From NCBI GenBank assembly GCA_003010405.1, contig PJLO01000027.1, forward strand, positions 1 to 32,046: 32,046 bases of DNA. Direction: 5' to 3'. The notes beneath the pieces were generated by a model, which did not search any database, was not told where the DNA came from, and saw only the letters and a program-made list of their open reading frames with translations. Positions 1-8,830 of this stretch are shown here, piece after piece; within the stretch, counting starts at the first letter, position 1, and the number at the start of each line of letters is the position of its first letter. Source of the DNA: Acidobacteriota bacterium (GTDB lineage Bacteria; Acidobacteriota; Terriglobia; Terriglobales; Acidobacteriaceae). The position numbers and the translations under genes are program-made.

Positions 1-70
1 TACCGAAAAATGGCGAATCGCAAGCGAACTCCAGATCCTGTGCAGAGCGTCCCTAGAAAAGAGATGATTG

Positions 71-103
71 AAAACGGCCTCGCGCGAGGACGCGAGGCCG
101 TTT
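71..103 (-). terminator. Intrinsic terminator of the flagellar operon
   Basis: A perfect 13-bp inverted repeat (72-84 pairing with 91-103) encloses a 6-nt loop and lies immediately after the flgE stop codon. Read on the minus strand, the GC-rich stem is followed by a short run of T (gttttcaat). It should end transcription arriving through flgD and flgE, which implies that flgE is the last gene of the operon. Bases 1-70 beyond it show no gene I can support. Confidence 0.85.
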
Positions 104-106
104 AAT

Positions 107-1336
107 TTAGCGGGTCAGGTTGATGGTGTCCTGCGCAATCTGGTCGAAGGTGGTCACTGACTTGGCGTTCGCCTGGAAGCCGCGTTCGGCGATGATGAGA
201 TTGGAAAACTCAGTGGACATATCGACATTGGATAATTCCAAAGCGCTACCGATAAGCGTACCGAGGGAGCCGGTTCCCGGAGTTCCAATCACGGCTGAGC
301 CCGAAGCGAGTGTGGCATTGTAGGTACTGCCGCCCTGTTTGGAGAGCCCCTGGACGTTGGAGAAACTTGCGAGAGCGATCTGGCCAATTACTTTGGTGCC
401 ATTGGTAAAGGAGCCCTTGACGGTGCCGTCGGAGCCGATGGAAAAACTGGTCAGAGTGCCGCTGGTGTAGCCGTCTTGAGTAGAGGAGTTCGTGACGCTT
501 GCTCCGGCGACTTGGGTAATCAGTCCTGTACCGGAAGAGTTCGCCAGGTTCCAGTTGAAGGCCAGTGTGCCGGCGCCATCGGCGAGATTGGCAATGCTGA
601 AGGCGACGGGAGTGGTGCTGGTGAGGACTCCGTTGCTGTCGAAGGTAAGGCTGCCGCTCTTGACGGTCGTGTTAGTGCCAGTGCCGCCAGTGATTTCGCT
701 GCTGGGCAGGGTAGCTTTGTAATCCCAACCCGTGGCGGAGCGGGTGAAATCGACGTTGAGCACGTGCGAGGTGCCAAGCGAATCGTATACCGTGATGCTG
801 GTGCTGTAAGAATCGCCCACGGCTGCGCTGGCGCTCAGCTTAGCGCCGATCGAGATGTTCGCGGTGGCGCTGGGCGGGTTGATCATGCCGTCCTGCACAT
901 TGATCGGGGTCAGAGCTCCCTTGGTGTTGACCACTCCATTGATGGCGGGATAACCCATGACTTCGGAGCCGTCGGAGGTCACCAGATTGCCGGTGCCATC
1001 CTTTGTGAAGTCGCCGGCACGTGTGTAACAGGTTTCGCTGCCGTTTCGTACAACGAAGAATCCATTACCGTAAATGGCAACGTCGGTGCTGACTCCGGTG
1101 TTCTGCGGGCTGCCGCTGGTGAAATTCGTATTGATCGATGAGACCGTAGTCCCGGCGCCGACCTGCATTTTGTCGCCTGAGCCATTGCTGCCAAGCAGTT
1201 GATAAAACATATCCTGGAAGTTAACCGTGGCTTTCTTATAGCCAACCGTGTTCAGATTAGCGAGGTTGTTGGATATTGTGGCGAGCGCCGTATCGCTGGC
1301 GTTAAGTCCTGAAAGCGCAATTGAAAAGTTGGGCAT
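107..1336 (-). CDS. flgE: Flagellar hook protein FlgE
   Basis: Structural subunit of the flagellar hook, exported through the flagellar type III apparatus and polymerised outside the cell. The 409-residue product has the conserved rod/hook N-terminus (ALSGLNASDTALATISNNLAN followed by N-VGYKK) and the matching C-terminal helix (STEFSNLIIAERGFQANAKS with TFDQI). The FlgE middle region carries the GNGFFVV segment at about residues 91-97. The length suits a short-form FlgE. Its start codon coincides with the end of flgD, and a strong terminator follows the stop. The Ser/Thr/Gly-rich centre is typical of the variable exposed hook domain. Distal-rod FlgG is the main alternative, but position after fliK-flgD and length favour FlgE. 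Confidence 0.93.
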   Translation of the reverse strand: MPNFSIALSGLNASDTALATISNNLANLNTVGYKKATVNFQDMFYQLLGSNGSGDKMQVGAGTTVSSINTNFTSGSPQNTGVSTDVAIYGNGFFVVRNGSETCYTRAGDFTKDGTGNLVTSDGSEVMGYPAINGVVNTKGALTPINVQDGMINPPSATANISIGAKLSASAAVGDSYSTSITVYDSLGTSHVLNVDFTRSATGWDYKATLPSSEITGGTGTNTTVKSGSLTFDSNGVLTSTTPVAFSIANLADGAGTLAFNWNLANSSGTGLITQVAGASVTNSSTQDGYTSGTLTSFSIGSDGTVKGSFTNGTKVIGQIALASFSNVQGLSKQGGSTYNATLASGSAVIGTPGTGSLGTLIGSALELSNVDMSTEFSNLIIAERGFQANAKSVTTFDQIAQDTINLTR

Positions 1337-1605
1337 TACTTTCCTCCCGTCGAGGTGCTGGTGGAAGAGTATTTCTCCTTAAGAAGGGAGTAGATGCCAT
1401 TGACCTGACCGAGTTGATTGATCTGTACCATCTGTGTGACCATTGTCGACGGATCCATGGCCTGAGTCGGATCCTGCGATTTCAATTCCGTGGTCAACAG
1501 CTTCATGAACATCGTCGAGTAGTCGGTGGAACTACTGCTTGTACTGCTGGTGGTGGAGGCATTGCTGGCGGTTGAAGCTGCCGATGACACTGGGTAAATG
1601 CTCAT
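1336..1605 (-). CDS. flgD: Flagellar hook-capping scaffold FlgD, very short form
   Basis: FlgD caps the growing hook and guides FlgE assembly. The 89-residue product carries only the N-terminal FlgD signature: after a Ser/Thr-rich head it reads MFMKLLTTELKSQDPTQAMD, then TMVTQMVQINQLGQVN, matching the family pattern FLkLLvaQLqnQDP...efvaQla. The tudor-like and Ig-like C-terminal domains of enterobacterial FlgD (about 230 residues) are absent, and the protein ends in a Ser/Thr/Gly tail. The ATG at 1605 has AAGGAG upstream. The end abuts the flgE start. I see no frameshift that would restore a C-terminal domain, because flgE begins at once. Confidence 0.85.
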   Translation of the reverse strand: MSIYPVSSAASTASNASTTSSTSSSSTDYSTMFMKLLTTELKSQDPTQAMDPSTMVTQMVQINQLGQVNGIYSLLKEKYSSTSTSTGGK

Positions 1606-1620
1606 GCGAGTTGCTTCTCC

Positions 1621-3339
1621 TTAAATGCGAACGTTAATGCCGGAGTGATCCGTTGAATCGCCGCTGGAGCTGGCGTCCAGGGCGACCGGGATCGTCGTTG
1701 CAGCGGTGACCGGCGTACTATCCATGGCAAACGGCGTTTGAGATTGAAAGTTCTGCTGGTGCTGGTGCCCTGCGGACTGGCCCTGGGTTTGAGTATCCAA
1801 AGAGCCGAGAGTCACATCGCGCGCCCTAAGCGTCTGCTCAAGGCCGATGCGATCGGAATTGAGCACCTGCAACGCGTTGTGGGTGGAAGCTGTCAGGTGT
1901 GCGGTTGTGGTGTCATGCGTGGCTATGGCGCGTACTTCTACCTTGCCGAGTTCCGGAAGCTGAACGCTGATTTTAAGTTCGGTGCTGTTGTTGTGGACAG
2001 TCAGATGGCCGGAGTCCACCATGCGGGGCGGATCCGGAACGGGATTGGGCTGAATGCTGGGCTCGGCGCGAGTGGTCCCCTGGGCAATTTCTTGAGTATG
2101 CTGTGCAAGCAGGGCGGATGCAGCCGTGGGCGCGTCCACGGAGGCAATCGCTGCGGAGGACACTTGCAAAGCAGGTGGCCGCGAAGACCCGGATGCAGAA
2201 GCGCTGGCAGAGGCGTGATCGACAGTGGTTCGGGAACCGGATGTTTTCTCCTGACTGGAGCGGTTGGCGCGGAACGCTGCCTGGCTAACTGAAGAATCGG
2301 CTGCGACCGGGGCCGGTGAGTGGTTGTCGGCAGAATTCTCGTGCAACGATGCTCGCTTCACGACAGGTTGCTCGGGCAGTGAAACATACTGAGTGGTCGC
2401 GGATGAGGAGCCTGTATCCTTGCCGGTTTGCCCTGAAGGTTCAACTGCGATAGTTGTTTCGGGGGAGAATTCGGGTAGTGGTTGTGCTTTCGATTCAGCC
2501 GCCGAAGAAACATTAGTGCGCGTTTTACCGGTTGCGGATTCGCTGACTTTGTTTTTGGAATCGCCCGTTGACGAGACGGGCAGTTTATCGTCGCTGGCAA
2601 CAACATCATCGGCAGCGGTGAGAGACTTCGAAGTAGGCAGGAAACTCACGCTTAAAGAATGTGCTGTTTCACTTTCGGTTGCAGACGTTAGAGTGGACGC
2701 GTGTTCGCCGGATAGCGCCGCCGCGGCACGAAGAATGAGTGTGCCGTTTGTCGCGACAGACGCGCCGCCGGAACCCACGGATAAATTGAGAGAAGTCGTT
2801 GAGATTTGCGGGACCGATCCCTTCTGAGCCGAGCCGTCCGAGTCGCCTGCTGCGGATGTGATTTGAAGGGAATCGGTCTGCACTGGAATCTGCACAGAGA
2901 ACAGAGGGATAACCGCAGAATTTGTGACGGCCCGAGCAGTGGCGGAGTCTTGCTTCGCGTCAGCACAGACTATTTTGCTGACGGCTTTTTCTTTTTTTGC
3001 TTTTGACCCAGGAAAATTATTTGTTGTGTTGAGAGGTTCTTTGGATGCGCAGGATTCCTGGGCTGCATTCTTGGTGTCTTGCTTTGTTGTCTTAGCGGCC
3101 AGCGCCGAATGAGTGAGCGCAGCAATTGCTTTATCATCTGCTGGCACCATGTTGTCAGAAGTGTTGGGCGTGACGTTAGGCGTGATTGTCGCAGGGGCGG
3201 ACTCCGTACTGGGGGAACTCAGTTGCTGCAGCACTTGGTAAAAAGTGGATTTGTCCGCGGAGTCACAGGAACCCGAGTTGAGTTGCAACGGGGCCGACGG
3301 CTGGGGGGCGAGTGCTTCGAGAATCGGCGATGTGCTCAT
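1621..3339 (-). CDS. fliK: Flagellar hook-length control protein FliK
   Basis: FliK is the secreted ruler that sets hook length and triggers the switch to filament export. The 572-residue product is mostly low-complexity Ser/Thr/Ala sequence, as is usual for this poorly conserved protein. A recognisable Flg_hook-type domain sits at about residues 443-515 (LTVHNNSTELKISVQLPELG, VEVRA, then a Gly-Leu-Glu segment near the end). That domain is followed by a Gln/Ser-rich tail. It lies between fliJ and flgD, the expected place. The ATG at 3339 lacks a clear ribosome binding site, so the true start could differ. The assignment relies on the Flg_hook motif plus synteny. Confidence 0.82.
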   Translation of the reverse strand: MSTSPILEALAPQPSAPLQLNSGSCDSADKSTFYQVLQQLSSPSTESAPATITPNVTPNTSDNMVPADDKAIAALTHSALAAKTTKQDTKNAAQESCASKEPLNTTNNFPGSKAKKEKAVSKIVCADAKQDSATARAVTNSAVIPLFSVQIPVQTDSLQITSAAGDSDGSAQKGSVPQISTTSLNLSVGSGGASVATNGTLILRAAAALSGEHASTLTSATESETAHSLSVSFLPTSKSLTAADDVVASDDKLPVSSTGDSKNKVSESATGKTRTNVSSAAESKAQPLPEFSPETTIAVEPSGQTGKDTGSSSATTQYVSLPEQPVVKRASLHENSADNHSPAPVAADSSVSQAAFRANRSSQEKTSGSRTTVDHASASASASGSSRPPALQVSSAAIASVDAPTAASALLAQHTQEIAQGTTRAEPSIQPNPVPDPPRMVDSGHLTVHNNSTELKISVQLPELGKVEVRAIATHDTTTAHLTASTHNALQVLNSDRIGLEQTLRARDVTLGSLDTQTQGQSAGHQHQQNFQSQTPFAMDSTPVTAATTIPVALDASSSGDSTDHSGINVRI

Positions 3340-3353
3340 GCGGCATGCGTAAA

Positions 3354-3369
3354 TGCACTTTGGCGGCCA
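3354..3369 (-). promoter_or_regulatory. Candidate sigma-54 promoter upstream of fliK
   Basis: Read on the minus strand, the 67-bp gap between fliJ and fliK contains TGGCCGCCAAAGTGCA. This fits the sigma-54 pattern TGGCAcg-N4-tTGCA, with exactly 10 bases between GG (-24) and GC (-12). The predicted start of transcription would lie only a few bases before the annotated fliK ATG. That is tight for a ribosome binding site and weakens the call. Confidence 0.35.
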
Positions 3370-3406
3370 ATTATGTGACTCTAAGGTTAGATTCCTGTCA
3401 TAGGGG

Positions 3407-3880
3407 TTATTCAGTTTTCGCCATGTCGGAGGTTTGTTGACCGGAATTGCGGGCGTGAATCAGTTTTCCTAGAAAAATCTCATCCAGTTGGTTCTGCTCG
3501 CGGCGGGATTGTTCAATCTGGAACTGGCGCAGTGCATTCTCCCGCAAGGTGCTGACAGTTTTTCTCTCGAGCCGGGCCAACAAATACGCTTCGCGAAGTT
3601 CGGCGGCTCGTTGTTCCGCGGACTGTTTCCTGCGCTGGCAGTCGGCAATTGCAGCCTTGGTCTGGAGCAACACCGATTCGACAAATTGCAACTCGGCGGC
3701 AGGTAAAGGCGCGCCTTCCGAACGGGTGCGCGCTGTCTGCTCATTCCACTGAATGGCTTCGGTGAGGCGGCGCTCGATGGTTCGAATCTCGATCATGGAT
3801 TCTTCGAGACGCTCGCGCGCCTGCTGTTCGAGCAGGCGGCGCACGCGGAGAAGTCCTTCGAGTTGGAATTGAAATCGCAT
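3407..3880 (-). CDS. fliJ: Flagellar export protein FliJ
   Basis: FliJ is the coiled-coil stalk and chaperone-escort subunit of the flagellar export ATPase. The product is about 157 residues, highly charged and almost entirely helical, starting MRFQFQLEGLLRVRRLLEQQ and rich in Glu, Arg and Gln heptads, the usual FliJ look. It starts inside the fliI stop codon. Both a GTG at 3883 and an ATG at 3880 are possible; I prefer the ATG in the TGATG overlap, implying translational coupling. Sequence identity in FliJ is always low, so the call rests on coiled-coil character and position directly after fliI. Confidence 0.82.
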   Translation of the reverse strand: MRFQFQLEGLLRVRRLLEQQARERLEESMIEIRTIERRLTEAIQWNEQTARTRSEGAPLPAAELQFVESVLLQTKAAIADCQRRKQSAEQRAAELREAYLLARLERKTVSTLRENALRQFQIEQSRREQNQLDEIFLGKLIHARNSGQQTSDMAKTE

Positions 3881-5181
3881 CACTCAGAAATCGATAGCAG
3901 CGCCTCAATTGTCTGCGCTATCTGCGGAATGTCGACAGGACCCTGGCGGGTGAAGGCGCGAAGGTTGGGAACGACGCGCAAGGCACGGTCAAGATCGGGG
4001 TCGGTGCCTTTCTGGTAGGCTCCGATGCGAATCAGATCTTCAGAGCGAGCGTAGTCGGCGAGCATCTGGCGAAGGCGCTGCGCCTTTGCGAGATGTTCGG
4101 TCGAGCAGACGGCTGGCATGAGGCGGCTGAGGCTTTCAATCAACTGGATGGGCGGAAAATGACCTTCGGAGGTGAGGCGGCGGTCGAGCAGAATGTGTCC
4201 GTCGAGCAATGAGCGCACAGAGTCCACGATGGGGTCCATCTGATCGTCGCCTTCCATGAGAACCGTGTAGAAAGCGGTGATGGAGCCCTTGTGAAAATTG
4301 CCGGCTCGTTCGACCAGTTGCGACAGCAAGGTGAATACGGAGGGCGTGTACCCCTTGCTGGTGGGCGGTTCGCCTGCGGCAAGCCCGATTTCGCGTTGAG
4401 CCATTGCGAAGCGGGTAATGGAGTCGAGCACGAGAAGAACGTGCTTGCCGTGCGCGGCGAAGTATTCAGCGATCGAGTGGGCCGACTGTGCGGCACGCAG
4501 GCGCAGCAGCGGCGATTGGTCGGAGGTGGAGACGACGACGATGGAGCGGCGGAGTCCGGCCTCGCCAAGAGCGTCTTCGAGAAACTCTCGAACTTCGCGG
4601 CCACGCTCGCCGATAAGCGCGACCACCGTGAGATCGGCGGAAGTGCCACGGGCCATCATGCCCATCAGAGTACTCTTCCCAACGCCGCTGCCTCCGAAAA
4701 TGCCGACCCGTTGGCCTCGTCCGCAGGTGAGAAAAGCGTCAATTGCGCGAACTCCAGTGCCGATTGGCGCTTTGATGGGCTCGCGCTCGAACGGGTCCGG
4801 GGCGGCACGGACAATGGGCACGGCGCCGCCTCCGGTCAGCGGCGCGCCGCCATCGATGGGGTGTCCCTGCGCATTTACGACGCGCCCGATCATGCTGTCC
4901 GAAACCGCGATGCTGGGACGTGAGTTCCATGTAGAGACAGTGTCTCCGAAACGAATTCCGCTGGCGGGGTAGAGCGGCATGGAGAGAACGGTGGAACCAC
5001 GAAACCCGACCACCTGGCCTTCGACTTCGTGACCGGCACGATCGCGAATGACACAACAATCTCCCAGCGCGCAGTGAGGGCCCTCGGACTCGATGATTCC
5101 CGCAATGGCCTTGGAAATGCGCCCGCTCCAGAGCCGTCGCGGAATCTTTTGGAGTGCCTGGTGATAATGGTCAAGGATCAT
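3880..5181 (-). CDS. fliI: Flagellum-specific export ATPase FliI
   Basis: FliI hydrolyses ATP at the base of the flagellar type III export gate. The 433-residue product has the F1-beta-like architecture: Walker A GGSGVGKST at about residues 163-171, the ALIGERGREVREFLED segment after it, the Walker B strand HVLLVLDSITRFAMAQREIG, and the family signature LAAGEPPTSKGYTPSVF. The length matches the family. It overlaps fliH upstream by 4 bp and fliJ downstream. Vacuolar and F-type ATPase subunits are excluded by the ERGREV and PPTSKGYTPSVF motifs and by the flagellar neighbours. Confidence 0.97.
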   Translation of the reverse strand: MILDHYHQALQKIPRRLWSGRISKAIAGIIESEGPHCALGDCCVIRDRAGHEVEGQVVGFRGSTVLSMPLYPASGIRFGDTVSTWNSRPSIAVSDSMIGRVVNAQGHPIDGGAPLTGGGAVPIVRAAPDPFEREPIKAPIGTGVRAIDAFLTCGRGQRVGIFGGSGVGKSTLMGMMARGTSADLTVVALIGERGREVREFLEDALGEAGLRRSIVVVSTSDQSPLLRLRAAQSAHSIAEYFAAHGKHVLLVLDSITRFAMAQREIGLAAGEPPTSKGYTPSVFTLLSQLVERAGNFHKGSITAFYTVLMEGDDQMDPIVDSVRSLLDGHILLDRRLTSEGHFPPIQLIESLSRLMPAVCSTEHLAKAQRLRQMLADYARSEDLIRIGAYQKGTDPDLDRALRVVPNLRAFTRQGPVDIPQIAQTIEALLSISE

Positions 5182-5876
5182 TGCACGCTGACCGGTTTGG
5201 TTTCCGTGATCACGGGACGTCGGGAAAGCAGGTCGAAAAAGCCGCGCTCAATTTCCTTCAACCCGCGCTCGACGCTGACGGTGGTGGAGCCGAGCCCGGT
5301 CTCGATGCGGGATTCACCCGGAGCTAGTGACTTGTCCGCCTTGACCTCGACTGAACGAGGCAGCGTATTCGCTGCCTCGTTCCAGTAGTCAAGCGCGTCG
5401 GGGGAGACGAACAGGCGCACATCGGTTGCGGCATCCAGTTGACCAAGTTCGTAGTTGACCAGACCGGCAAGGAGATGATGATCCACCTGCGCTTCGCGAT
5501 GTATAAGGCGGCGGGCGATTGCCAGAGCGAGATTGACGACCTCGGCCTCGGCCTGCCGGAAATATTCATCACGCTGCTGCGCAAAGTGCTCGATGGTGCG
5601 AGCGATTTCCCCGCGGGCGCGCTGGATCTCGCGTTCTGTCTCCTGTTGCGCCTGTTCGACAATGGCACGGCGCTCTTCTTCCAAACGCGCAGCAAAGAGC
5701 GCGGCAGGATCGGGCTGCGGTTCTGCGATGCTCGGAGCGGGTGGCTCAGTGCTGCTGGCTTCAGGCGAGGGTTGCGGCGAGGGGTCAGGTTCGATTGGTT
5801 CATCCGCCTCGCGATATTCCAGCGGTGCATAGAACGCTTGGGGTGCGGACTGGGTTGGCTCAGACGACGAGCTCAT
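5178..5876 (-). CDS. fliH: Flagellar assembly protein FliH (export ATPase regulator)
   Basis: FliH forms the peripheral stalk that holds and regulates FliI. The 232-residue product has a Pro/Glu-rich N-terminal third and a long charged coiled coil (about residues 60-115, with ARLEEERRAIVEQAQQETER). The C-terminal domain contains VVNLALAIARRLIHREAQVD and a late segment, PGESRIETGLGSTTVSVERG, that resembles the FliH/YscL/AtpE-type C-terminus. It overlaps fliG by 17 bp at its 5' end and fliI by 4 bp at its 3' end. The fit to the family is good in length and layout. Confidence 0.88.
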   Translation of the reverse strand: MSSSSEPTQSAPQAFYAPLEYREADEPIEPDPSPQPSPEASSTEPPAPSIAEPQPDPAALFAARLEEERRAIVEQAQQETEREIQRARGEIARTIEHFAQQRDEYFRQAEAEVVNLALAIARRLIHREAQVDHHLLAGLVNYELGQLDAATDVRLFVSPDALDYWNEAANTLPRSVEVKADKSLAPGESRIETGLGSTTVSVERGLKEIERGFFDLLSRRPVITETKPVSVQ

Positions 5877-6891
5877 CTTCGTTCTCCTGCTTCAATTGAA
5901 TTTTCCCCTGGGCTTCGAGTTTGCGAGCAACTGCGACACACTCCTGTTGCGCCTTGGTGGCATCCTTGGCGCGGACCGGGCCTAAAACCTCCATGTCTTC
6001 TTTCAGCATCTCAACAGCGCGCGAAGACATGGACCTGAACAAATGATCGCGCAGCTGATTTGAGGCGCCCTTAAGAGCCTGGGCGAGAGTCTTCTTGTCA
6101 AGTTGCGAGAGCAGTTCGCGAATACCGACTTCGGGCACTCCGAGCAGATCGTCGAAGGTAAACATGAGGTTGCGGATGCTCATTGCAAGTTTGGGGTCAT
6201 CACGCTCAATGAGTTCCAGAATGACCTTCCCGGAAATGGGGTCCATGCGATTGAGCAGATCGGCGACTCCTTTGAATCCGGCGTAGGCGCGACGGCTCTG
6301 TTCCCCGAGGTTCTGCAATTTGCGATGCAGGACGACGGAGACCTTTTGCGCCATTTCAGGCGAGAACTGACGCAGCTCGGCGAGACGTTTAACGGCTGCC
6401 GCGCGGGTCTCTTCCGGTAACTTCATTAACAGCACGGATGCCTGCTTGGGATCGAGATGGGCCAGGATAAGGGCGATGGTCTGAGGGTGTTCGCCCTGAA
6501 GAAACTTCGCAAGCTGCTGCGGATCGGCCTTTTGGAGCGAATCCAGTTTGCTGGCGCTGAGCTCCTGCGCGCGACTTACGGCTTCAAGCATTGCGCGCGC
6601 CCCCTCTTCGCCGAGTGTTTTGACGAGCAGGCGCTGTGCATACTCGGTGCCGCCCTCGGCAATATAGTCCTGGGTGATGGCGAGGTTGTAGTACTCAGTC
6701 AGCACTGTGGTAGCTTCGGCGGGACTGATGGTTCCGATTTCGGAAATCTCCTGGGTCACCTTCTGCAATTCGGATTCATTGAGATTGCGGAAAATAAGGC
6801 TGGCGACCTCTTCCCCAAGCAGAACCAATAGAACGGCGGCTTTGCGTATCCCCGAGCGCGAGACTGCCGAAGGGGTGAGGGACAAACTCAT
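5860..6891 (-). CDS. fliG: Flagellar motor switch protein FliG
   Basis: FliG is the rotor subunit that converts stator contact into torque and, with FliM/FliN, sets rotation direction at the cytoplasmic face of the MS ring. The 343-residue product has the FliG N-terminal domain (RKAAVLLVLLGEEVASLIF), the EHPQ motif at about residues 134-137 within GEHPQTIALILAHL, and the C-terminal torque domain containing FTFDDLLGV, LKGASNQLRDHLFRSMSSRA and EMLKEDMEVLGPVR. It overlaps fliF by 4 bp and fliH by 17 bp. Confidence 0.97.
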   Translation of the reverse strand: MSLSLTPSAVSRSGIRKAAVLLVLLGEEVASLIFRNLNESELQKVTQEISEIGTISPAEATTVLTEYYNLAITQDYIAEGGTEYAQRLLVKTLGEEGARAMLEAVSRAQELSASKLDSLQKADPQQLAKFLQGEHPQTIALILAHLDPKQASVLLMKLPEETRAAAVKRLAELRQFSPEMAQKVSVVLHRKLQNLGEQSRRAYAGFKGVADLLNRMDPISGKVILELIERDDPKLAMSIRNLMFTFDDLLGVPEVGIRELLSQLDKKTLAQALKGASNQLRDHLFRSMSSRAVEMLKEDMEVLGPVRAKDATKAQQECVAVARKLEAQGKIQLKQENEDELVV

Positions 6892-8507
6892 CGGCGTTCG
6901 CCCTCCCTGATCCAGCTCTGGACCAGTCTGGAAGCTCCAGCCGGTTCAATCTTGACGCGGCTGGAGATCTCGTCTTTCAGCTGCGTCATTTGGGAACGCT
7001 CATGCTGTTCTGCTTCGGGAATCAGATTCGAGATTTCATTGCCTGCCGATAATGCGTGACTGGCAGCCGTGCCGGAATTGGTCGGCAGCTTTGCGCCACT
7101 TTTCGGTGTGGCCAGTGTCAGCGAGCGCAGGAGATGCGCCTTTACCGGACGCAAGATCAAAAAATACGTGAGGCCGAACAGTAACAACAAGGCCGCAATG
7201 CGGACGTAGCTGCTCCAATCCAGCAGCGTTGAGCGTACCCTCTCCAACCTGGATGGCGGCGTGGGAACGTCGACGGGCGCGGCCTGGAAACTGATGTTTT
7301 GGACTGTGAGGATATCACCGCGGGCTGGATCGAAGCCGACGGAAGCCTTGGCGATATCCTCGATGCCTTTCAACTCTTCGAGAGAGCGCTTCTGGCGCGG
7401 GAAATTCTTATTTGCCGGATTGTATATGTCGTCGACAAGGACAGCTACAGCGAGTCGCTTCAGTCTTCCCGCGGGGTGCATGGAATGACGCACAATTTTG
7501 TTGACGGCGTAGGTTCCGTTTTCCGATTTCGATTGCGAGATGTTTTCGCTGGACTGGGCTTTGGCGGGAGTTCCGCCACCGGGGATATTGGAGGCGGTTC
7601 CGGCGGCGCCGCCAGACTGAGTGCCGCCGTTGTTCTCTTCAGTACGCTGCATGGTGAGCGCAACAATCTTCTCGGGATCGTAACTCTCCTGCTGCTCTTC
7701 CACGGTGCTGGGATCGACTTCTGTGTGGACCGTGGCGCGGACATGATCGGCTCCGACGACGGGTTCAAGCGTACGTACGAGCCGGTCGGCAAGCGCCTCA
7801 TCGGCCGTGCGCTCACCGCTGGCGGACTGAGCGGAAATTCCACTTGAGAAGGTGCCTGCATCGGCATCGACGACGGTAACGCTTTGCGGATCGAGTTTGT
7901 CGACGCCGCTGGCAACCAGGCGTTGCACCGCGAGACGCATAGCGGCCGAAAGATGATGATCCTTGAGCTTCAGGATGACTCCGGCCTTGGCCTGTCGATC
8001 CTGACCGGAGTAGATGGAGTCGGCCGGAATGGCAAGGTGGACTCGAGCCGCGACGACGCCGCTCATGGTCTGAATGGTGCGTTCAAGCTCGCCTTCAAGA
8101 GCCCGCTGATAGTTGACCTTGTCATCGAAATCGCTGGTGGCCCAATTGGTTTTGTCGAAGAGTTCGAATCCGAGACGTCCGCTGCTGGGTGCTCCCTGCG
8201 CTGCAATCTCCAGACGCGCAGCGTCCAGCTTGTCGGCGGCGACGAGCACGGATTTGCCATCAGGCGAAAGCTGGTAGCGGATATTCTTCGCGGTGAGGCG
8301 CTGGCCCAGCGCCTGAGCATCTGCTGGCTCCATGTTGGAGTAGAGGACGGTCATCTCCGGTTTAGCCAGCAGGCGCACGAAGGTAAACAGGACAACGGCG
8401 ACTAGCAACGCGCCGCCGCCGAGCAACAGGCGCTGACGCGGCGTGAGGCTCGTCACAAAGTCGCGTATCTGCGTGACCACTTGCCCAAAACTCTTGGACT
8501 CACTCAT
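6888..8507 (-). CDS. fliF: Flagellar MS-ring protein FliF
   Basis: FliF builds the membrane-embedded MS ring and houses the export gate. The 539-residue product has an N-terminal membrane helix at about residues 27-47. Next comes the secretin-like YscJ/FliF domain (EMTVLYSNMEPADAQALGQR, SGRLGFELFDKTNWATSDFD, VNYQRALEGELERTI). A Gly/Ser-rich linker, the MS-ring C-terminal region and a second membrane helix near residues 430-450 follow. The short cytoplasmic tail that would contact FliG ends in LVQSWIREG. Length is normal and it overlaps fliG by 4 bp. Confidence 0.97.
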   Translation of the reverse strand: MSESKSFGQVVTQIRDFVTSLTPRQRLLLGGGALLVAVVLFTFVRLLAKPEMTVLYSNMEPADAQALGQRLTAKNIRYQLSPDGKSVLVAADKLDAARLEIAAQGAPSSGRLGFELFDKTNWATSDFDDKVNYQRALEGELERTIQTMSGVVAARVHLAIPADSIYSGQDRQAKAGVILKLKDHHLSAAMRLAVQRLVASGVDKLDPQSVTVVDADAGTFSSGISAQSASGERTADEALADRLVRTLEPVVGADHVRATVHTEVDPSTVEEQQESYDPEKIVALTMQRTEENNGGTQSGGAAGTASNIPGGGTPAKAQSSENISQSKSENGTYAVNKIVRHSMHPAGRLKRLAVAVLVDDIYNPANKNFPRQKRSLEELKGIEDIAKASVGFDPARGDILTVQNISFQAAPVDVPTPPSRLERVRSTLLDWSSYVRIAALLLLFGLTYFLILRPVKAHLLRSLTLATPKSGAKLPTNSGTAASHALSAGNEISNLIPEAEQHERSQMTQLKDEISSRVKIEPAGASRLVQSWIREGERR

Positions 8508-8516
8508 GACTTGACC

Positions 8517-8816
8517 TTAGAACTGCAGCCGGGAAATTTCCTGATATGCGTTGACGACTTTGTTGCGCACCTGGAGCAGCAGGTCGAAGGCGAGCGTCGC
8601 CCGTTGAACCGAAAGTGTTGCCTCGTGGACTTCCTGCCCCTTGCCCGAGAGCAGGTCGGTGACCTTCTGCTCGGCGGTCGCCTGCAGATTATTTGCCTGT
8701 TGAATGGCCGAGCCCAGGGCGTTGGCAAAACCGCCCGCAGCGGGGATCGCTGCCGGAGAGATGGCATTGGTGGCGGCGTTGACAATGCTGTTCAGTGACG
8801 GTGGCATGATGCTCAT
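8517..8816 (-). CDS. fliE: Flagellar hook-basal body protein FliE
   Basis: FliE joins the MS ring to the proximal rod. The 99-residue product ends with the conserved FliE segment VHEATLSVQRATLAFDLLLQVRNKVVNAYQEI and has the preceding FANALGSAIQQANNLQ region. Length matches the family. A clear AGGAG lies about 11 bases before the ATG. The gene sits between flgC and fliF, its standard place in many bacteria. Confidence 0.95.
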   Translation of the reverse strand: MSIMPPSLNSIVNAATNAISPAAIPAAGGFANALGSAIQQANNLQATAEQKVTDLLSGKGQEVHEATLSVQRATLAFDLLLQVRNKVVNAYQEISRLQF

Positions 8817-8830
8817 GATTTTCAGTGCTC

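Noticed and set aside
1..105. Open plus-strand frame at the window start that could be the end of a gene
   Set aside because: It is only 34 codons, its last third is the flgE terminator hairpin, and it has no recognisable family.
476..1141. 221-codon plus-strand frame antisense to flgE
   Set aside because: A shadow of the high-GC third-position pattern of flgE; low-complexity product, no ribosome binding site. The same applies to long antisense frames at 1738-2292, 4291-4923 and 5439-6038.
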